The notes under the pieces were generated by a model. That model worked only from the letters and a program-made list of their open reading frames with translations. It was not told where the DNA came from and searched no databases. DNA of 9,634 bases from an uncultured Caulobacterales bacterium. Lineage in GTDB: Bacteria; Pseudomonadota; Alphaproteobacteria; Caulobacterales; Caulobacteraceae. The translations under genes and the position numbers were made by a program. Where the stretch lies: positions 1 to 9,634 of the forward strand of contig CAISYT010000108.1 in assembly GCA_903889785.1 (NCBI GenBank). The letters run 5' to 3'. Below are positions 6,432 through 9,634 of the stretch, in pieces (positions within the stretch are counted from its first letter, which is position 1; the number at the start of each line of letters is the position of its first letter).

Positions 6432-7304
6432 TTAGTGCGGCGATCCGAAGATCACGTAGATGAACGCGAACAGGAACAGCCACACCACGTCCACGAAGTG
6501 CCAGTACCAAGCCGCAGCCTCGAATCCGAAGTGTTGCTTGGGGGTGAAGCCACCACCGAGCAGACGGCCGAGGCAAACGATCAGGAACAGGGTGCCGATC
6601 AGCACGTGGAAACCGTGGAAGCCGGTGGCCATGAAGAACGATGAGCCATAGAGGCCGGCATTGGCGGCGTCGGCGTTGAAGAATAAATTCTCGCTGATGA
6701 TGTGGCTGTATTCGTAGACCTGGATCGAGGTGAACAGCACGCCAAGGGCAACGGTCAGGATCAGGCCATACTTCGCCCCCTGGCGGTCGCCCGTCTGAAG
6801 GGCGTGGTGGGCCCAAGTCACCGTGGTGCCCGACAGCAGCAGGGTCAGGGTATTGACCAGCGGCAGATGGAAGGCCGGAACCAGTTCCACCCCTTTCGGC
6901 GGCCAAGTCGCCCAGGCCCCGCGCACGTCCTCAAACGCCGATACGGCGCGGGCGTTATGGAACAGGGCCATGTCAAAGAAGATCCAGAACCAGGCGATGA
7001 AGAACATCACTTCGGAAGCGATGAACAGGATCATGCCGTAGCGCAGGCCGATTGCGACCACGGGGGTATGGTCGCCCTGGTTGGCCTCAATGGTCACATC
7101 GCGCCACCAGGCTAGCATGGTGTAAAGGACGCCGAGCAATCCAGCCCAGAAAACCCAGGGGAAATGCTGGGGCAAGCCAAACAGCCCCTTCATCCAGATC
7201 ACCCCGCCCAAAGCGAGGACGACCGAGAAGAACGAGCCGACCAGCGGCCATGGGCTGGGGTTGACCAGGTGGTAGTCGTGCTTGACGTCGGCGTTTCCAG
7301 ACAT
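6432..7304 (-). CDS. ctaE: Cytochrome c oxidase subunit III
   Basis: 290-residue subunit III (CoxC/CtaE) of an aa3-type cytochrome c oxidase in the inner membrane. It binds lipid and stabilises proton uptake and turnover of subunit I. It opens with HDYHLVNPSPWPLVGS, typical of the family. Seven hydrophobic segments fit the known fold, at about residues 20-39, 50-66, 87-110, 149-168, 178-197, 223-249 and 265-287. E98 in ASEVMFF is the conserved membrane glutamate. MATGFHGFHVLIG and WYWHFVDVVWLFLF are signature segments of the C-terminal half. ATG 7304 follows a GAGGGA ribosome-binding site at 7319-7314 with 9 bases of spacing. It is followed one base later by the DUF983 gene. Confidence 0.98.
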   Translation of the reverse strand: MSGNADVKHDYHLVNPSPWPLVGSFFSVVLALGGVIWMKGLFGLPQHFPWVFWAGLLGVLYTMLAWWRDVTIEANQGDHTPVVAIGLRYGMILFIASEVMFFIAWFWIFFDMALFHNARAVSAFEDVRGAWATWPPKGVELVPAFHLPLVNTLTLLLSGTTVTWAHHALQTGDRQGAKYGLILTVALGVLFTSIQVYEYSHIISENLFFNADAANAGLYGSSFFMATGFHGFHVLIGTLFLIVCLGRLLGGGFTPKQHFGFEAAAWYWHFVDVVWLFLFAFIYVIFGSPH

Positions 7305-7313
7305 GGGGCGCTA

Positions 7314-7319
7314 TCCCTC
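7314..7319 (-). promoter_or_regulatory. Shine-Dalgarno of ctaE
   Basis: GAGGGA on the - strand with 9 bases to ATG 7304. It is one of the clearer ribosome-binding sites in the cluster and fits ctaE being separated from ctaG by a true intergenic gap rather than by an overlap. Confidence 0.5.
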
Positions 7320-7328
7320 GATATCAAT

Positions 7329-7346
7329 GGGCGGCCCCAGCCGCCC
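7329..7346 (-). other. Perfect 7-bp hairpin in the ctaG-ctaE gap
   Basis: The - strand reads GGGCGGC-TGGG-GCCGCCC, a perfect 7-bp GC stem with a 4-base loop, in the 76-base gap between the ctaG stop (7381) and the ctaE start (7304). No T run follows, so it does not look like a normal intrinsic terminator. It could protect or process the mRNA, or attenuate it partly. Apart from this and the ctaE ribosome-binding site, I see nothing else in the gap. Confidence 0.55.
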
Positions 7347-7380
7347 GAATCCAATGGTGCTATAGACCGCCCTGGAAAGC

Positions 7381-7965
7381 TTATCCAGGGGTTGGTCCAA
7401 CGGGTGAGTTCTCGACCGGAAAGAAGGTGTAAGACAGAGTGATCTGGCTGGTGTTTTTGGTCTCAACATCGGCGGCATATTGCGGGTCGACGAAATAGAC
7501 CACTGGGAATTCCCGCGTTTCGCCGGGCTTTAGGGCCTGGTCGATAAAGCAAAAACATTCCAGCTTGCGGAAGTAACGCCCGGCCTGACCGGGCGAGACA
7601 TTATAGGCTGCGCGGCCGACCATCACATTGTCCGAGGTATTGGTTACCTTGAAGAAGGCTAGGCCCGTGTCGCCGATATGGACCTTCTGCGTCACCTGAT
7701 CGGCGGTGAAGGCCCACGGCAGGGACCGCACATTGGTATCGAACCGCACCAGCACGGTCTGAGCAAGAACCTTGTCAGGGGCCGCCTCAGCGCGACTTAC
7801 GGTGCCGCCGTATCCCGTGAGTTGGCAGAAGCGCTTATAGATCGGAACGGCCGCGAAGGCCGCTCCGACCATGGCGACGAACACACCCACGCAGATAAGC
7901 GCGACGCGCCGGTTGGCGCGCTGGCCCTCGGGCGGCAAGTCAGATCGGCGCGCGGTCGAAGACAT
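7381..7965 (-). CDS. ctaG: Cytochrome c oxidase assembly protein CtaG/Cox11
   Basis: Membrane-anchored periplasmic copper chaperone that supplies CuB of oxidase subunit I. From ATG 7965 it has 194 residues. A single membrane span (about 21-40) is followed by VPIYKRFCQLTGYGGT with C47. The immunoglobulin-like domain ends in KLECFCFIDQ, carrying the copper ligands C137 and C139, then LKPGETREFPVVYFVDP, a strong family signature. A GTG at 7971 would add two residues (MR); neither start has a clear Shine-Dalgarno. The start lies inside the 3' end of the 49-codon upstream gene (26-base overlap with the ATG, 32 with the GTG), so it is probably translated by coupling. This is the Cox11-type CtaG, not the unrelated Bacillus CtaG. 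Confidence 0.96.
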   Translation of the reverse strand: MSSTARRSDLPPEGQRANRRVALICVGVFVAMVGAAFAAVPIYKRFCQLTGYGGTVSRAEAAPDKVLAQTVLVRFDTNVRSLPWAFTADQVTQKVHIGDTGLAFFKVTNTSDNVMVGRAAYNVSPGQAGRYFRKLECFCFIDQALKPGETREFPVVYFVDPQYAADVETKNTSQITLSYTFFPVENSPVGPTPG

Positions 7966-8089
7966 TCGCACCGAGCCGGACGATGGTGGTCACAAAGACG
8001 ATGAGCACGAACGCGATCAAGCCCAGGGCCAGGGCGATATTGCGTCCGCCGCGGGCCTTTTCCTCAGGCGTTAGGTCTTGCCGTGCCAT
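7940..8089 (-). CDS. Small single-span membrane protein in the cox cluster (CoxF/CtaF-like)
   Basis: 49 codons from ATG 8089 to TGA 7942-7940. A charged N-terminus (MARQDLTPEEKARGGRN) is followed by one hydrophobic span of about 20 residues (IALALGLIAFVLIVFVTTI) and a short tail, VRLGANVFDRAPI. The start shares its A with the ctaB stop (TGATG), and the 3' end overlaps ctaG, so it is translationally tied to both. Small proteins of this shape, with an LTPEEK..R..RN start and one span, occur at this position in many alphaproteobacterial cox operons, where they are often left as hypothetical or called CoxF/CtaF. A structural or assembly role with CtaB or CtaG is inference. The position, overlaps and membrane-protein pattern make chance unlikely. 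Confidence 0.85.
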   Translation of the reverse strand: MARQDLTPEEKARGGRNIALALGLIAFVLIVFVTTIVRLGANVFDRAPI

Positions 8090-9072
8090 CAGAGTGCCCC
8101 CAAACCCAGCGCATGTTCAGCCAGCAGGGCGGCGAACAGGCTGAACAGATAGACAATTGAGAAGGCAAACAGGTTGCGCGCGTCGCGGGCATCGGCCTTT
8201 ACGCCGTACAGCCCATCATCGGTACGCACGTCCATAAGCTGCTCCCCCGCATGGCTGCGCAAAAGGCGCAGCGCCAGAACTAGGAACACCAGTCCGCCGC
8301 CGCAAGCAATGGCAAGATAAGCCGTGCCGCCCAGGCCGGTGAACGCCGGCGCGATGGCAATCGGCACGAACAGCAGGCTGTAGACCAGGATCTGCTGCCG
8401 GGTGGACTTGGCACCCTTGACCACCGGCATCATCGGCACGCCAGCCTTGCCGTAGTCCTCGCTGGTATAGAGGGACAGGGCCCAAAAGTGAGCGGGGGTC
8501 CACATGAAGATGATCAGCACCATCAGCCAGGCATTGAGGGGCGCGGTTCCAGCCGCTGCTGCCCAGCCGATCGCAGGCGGCAATGCCCCCGCGAGCCCAC
8601 CGATGACGATGTTCTGCGGCGTGCTGCGCTTGAGCCACATGGTGTAGACCACAGCATAAAATAGGATGGTGAAGGCCAGCAGGAAGGCCGCCAGCCAGTT
8701 CACAGCCATGCCCATCAGCCCGACCGAAAACAGGCTGAGCGTGATTCCGAGCGCCAGGGCATCGGCCCCCTGCACCTTACCCGACGGCACCGGCCGCCCG
8801 CGCGTGCGGCGCATCTTGCCGTCGATATCGGCGTCAAACCACATGTTAAGGGCGGCAGAAGCACCAGCGCCCACAGCGATACACAAGATAGCGACAGCGC
8901 CCAGGAAGGGGTGGATCGGCCGGTCTGCACAGACCAACCCGGTCAGGCCCGTGAAGACCACCAGCGACATCACCCGGGGTTTCAACAGCTGGAAATAGTC
9001 CTGCCAGCGGGCGGGCGCGGCAGGACGGATTTCAGCAGGCTGTGCGGCGAGGCCGGTCATGGGGCGCGTCAT
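8089..9072 (-). CDS. ctaB: Protoheme IX farnesyltransferase (heme O synthase)
   Basis: Polytopic inner-membrane UbiA-superfamily prenyltransferase (CtaB/CyoE/Cox10) that adds a farnesyl group to heme B, giving heme O, the precursor of heme A. From ATG 9072 it has 327 residues. YFQLLKPRVMSLVVFTGL is the conserved start of the catalytic domain. The first Asp-rich motif is N76-x3-D80-x3-D84 in NMWFDADID, followed by MRRTRGRPVPSG. The second conserved region is YTSEDYGKAGVPMMPVVKG. About eight to nine hydrophobic spans are visible. An upstream in-frame start at 9144 would add 24 residues rich in Pro and Gly that are atypical and would overlap the intergenic hairpin, so I reject it. ATG 9060 is also possible. 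The stop overlaps the next gene's start by one base. Confidence 0.96.
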   Translation of the reverse strand: MTRPMTGLAAQPAEIRPAAPARWQDYFQLLKPRVMSLVVFTGLTGLVCADRPIHPFLGAVAILCIAVGAGASAALNMWFDADIDGKMRRTRGRPVPSGKVQGADALALGITLSLFSVGLMGMAVNWLAAFLLAFTILFYAVVYTMWLKRSTPQNIVIGGLAGALPPAIGWAAAAGTAPLNAWLMVLIIFMWTPAHFWALSLYTSEDYGKAGVPMMPVVKGAKSTRQQILVYSLLFVPIAIAPAFTGLGGTAYLAIACGGGLVFLVLALRLLRSHAGEQLMDVRTDDGLYGVKADARDARNLFAFSIVYLFSLFAALLAEHALGLGAL

Positions 9073-9107
9073 ACTCGAAGGGCCAGGTAAGCGGCCGAAA
9101 GGGGAGA

Positions 9108-9132
9108 CGCCCGCCCCGGGAAGGGACGGGCG
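9108..9132 (-). other. Strong GC hairpin between ctaD and ctaB
   Basis: The - strand reads CGCCCGTCCC-TTCCC-GGGGCGGGCG, a 10-bp stem with one G-U pair and a 5-base loop. On the + strand the same position would be a C-A mismatch, so the hairpin is better formed in RNA made from the - strand, the direction of the operon. TCTCCCCTTT follows, only weakly T-rich. It could be a partial terminator or attenuator, or a stabiliser that protects the ctaD message. It lies in the 85-base gap between the ctaD stop and ATG 9072, where I see no convincing promoter. Confidence 0.55.
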
Positions 9133-9157
9133 CTCGGCAGGCAAGTCATGGACCGAG

Positions 9158-9634
9158 CTAGTGCGCGTCTTCGTGAATCACCGGCAGTTCGTTGAACTGG
9201 TGGAACGGCGGCGGCGACGACAGGGTCCATTCCAGCGTCGTGGCACCTTCGCCCCAAGGATTGGCGCGGGCAGGCCGGCGACGCACAGCGGCTTCAATCA
9301 GCACCAGCAGGAAGATGCCAACGCCGACCAGGGTGATGAGATAGCCAAACGAAGAGACTTGGTTCCACTTCGCGAACGCATCGGGATAGTCGACGTAGCG
9401 GCGAGGCATGCCCTGCAGGCCCAGGAAGTGCTGCGGGAAGAACACCAGGTTCACGCCGATGAACATCACCCAGAAGTGGGCGGCCCCGAGGAACTCGTTG
9501 TAACGCACACCCCACATCTTCTCAAACCAGTAGTAGAACCCGGCGAAGATCGCGAACACAGCACCCAGGCTCAACACATAGTGGAAGTGGGCCACAACAT
9601 AATAGGTGTCTTGCAGGCTGTAATCGATGCCGGC
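9158..9634 (-). CDS. ctaD: Cytochrome c oxidase subunit I, C-terminal part (5' end outside window)
   Basis: The last 158 codons of subunit I, the catalytic heme-copper subunit of aa3-type oxidase. The frame is open to the window edge. DTYYVVAHFHYVLS carries the two histidines that ligate heme a3 and heme a. WFEKMWGVRYNE, HFWVMFIGVNLVFFPQHFLG, GMPRRYVDYPD and FAKWNQVSSFGYLIT are conserved signatures of the last helices. ATTLEWTLSSPPPFHQF is the typical C-terminal tail, ending at TAG 9160-9158. Roughly the first 70 percent of the protein, including the CuB and proton-channel residues, lies outside. It heads the visible part of the cox cluster; ctaC would be expected further right but is not in view. 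Confidence 0.98.
   Translation of the reverse strand, partial: AGIDYSLQDTYYVVAHFHYVLSLGAVFAIFAGFYYWFEKMWGVRYNEFLGAAHFWVMFIGVNLVFFPQHFLGLQGMPRRYVDYPDAFAKWNQVSSFGYLITLVGVGIFLLVLIEAAVRRRPARANPWGEGATTLEWTLSSPPPFHQFNELPVIHEDAH

Noticed and set aside
6268..6906. - strand open frame of 212 codons
   Set aside because: It overlaps ctaE and the DUF983 gene in another frame and reads as an Arg/Pro/Gly-rich shadow; the two real frames have family signatures.
9073..9144. Longer ctaB start giving 24 extra residues
   Set aside because: The extension is Pro/Gly-rich, unlike the family, and would have the intergenic hairpin inside the coding region. Starts at 9072 or 9060 are more likely.
1..9634. An undescribed defence, mobile or regulatory system
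   Set aside because: All intact genes belong to known families in a typical alphaproteobacterial cox/thrC/mutY setting. I saw no repeats arrays, mobile-element ends or foreign-looking stretches.

Overview
The window comes from a GC-rich alphaproteobacterium, most likely in or near the Caulobacteraceae. This is inferred from protein resemblance and gene order, since there is no rRNA or other marker here. It is compact chromosomal DNA. Genes abut or overlap, the largest gaps are about 75-85 bases (7305-7380 and 9073-9157), and I see no tRNA, insertion sequence, CRISPR array, phage gene or attachment site.

Layout. At the left edge, on the + strand, is the 3' part of mutY (A/G-mismatch adenine glycosylase); the window opens exactly on its catalytic glutamate codon. 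Everything else lies on the - strand, so read it from right to left. The 3' end of ctaD (cytochrome oxidase subunit I) enters at the right edge. It is followed by ctaB (heme O synthase), a 49-codon single-span membrane protein, ctaG (Cox11-type copper chaperone), ctaE (subunit III), a DUF983 zinc-ribbon membrane protein and surf1. Together these form an aa3-type cytochrome c oxidase structural and assembly cluster. The same tightly packed run continues into thrC (threonine synthase), an M16 zinc protease and a RimJ/RimL-type N-acetyltransferase.

Between the acetyltransferase and mutY lies the one unusual region, 891-2008. It is a decayed GGDEF-EAL gene, probably the remnant of a pdeA-type cyclic-di-GMP phosphodiesterase. 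It shows an internal deletion that removes the GGDEF core, two compensating frameshifts, an amber codon in place of the conserved Trp after the EAL motif, and a probable third frameshift near the start. Its 3' half still encodes most of a well-preserved EAL domain. Its stop codon and that of mutY share one CTAG palindrome.

How the genes fit together. CtaB makes heme O, CtaG delivers copper to subunit I, and SURF1 helps build the subunit I heme a3 centre. Subunits I and III are in the cluster, and the two small membrane proteins probably assist assembly or membrane organisation. thrC, the protease and the acetyltransferase seem to be housekeeping passengers on the same transcript or in the same syntenic block. 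I found no sign of an undescribed defence, mobile or regulatory system. The strongest lead is the loss of the cyclic-di-GMP phosphodiesterase gene.
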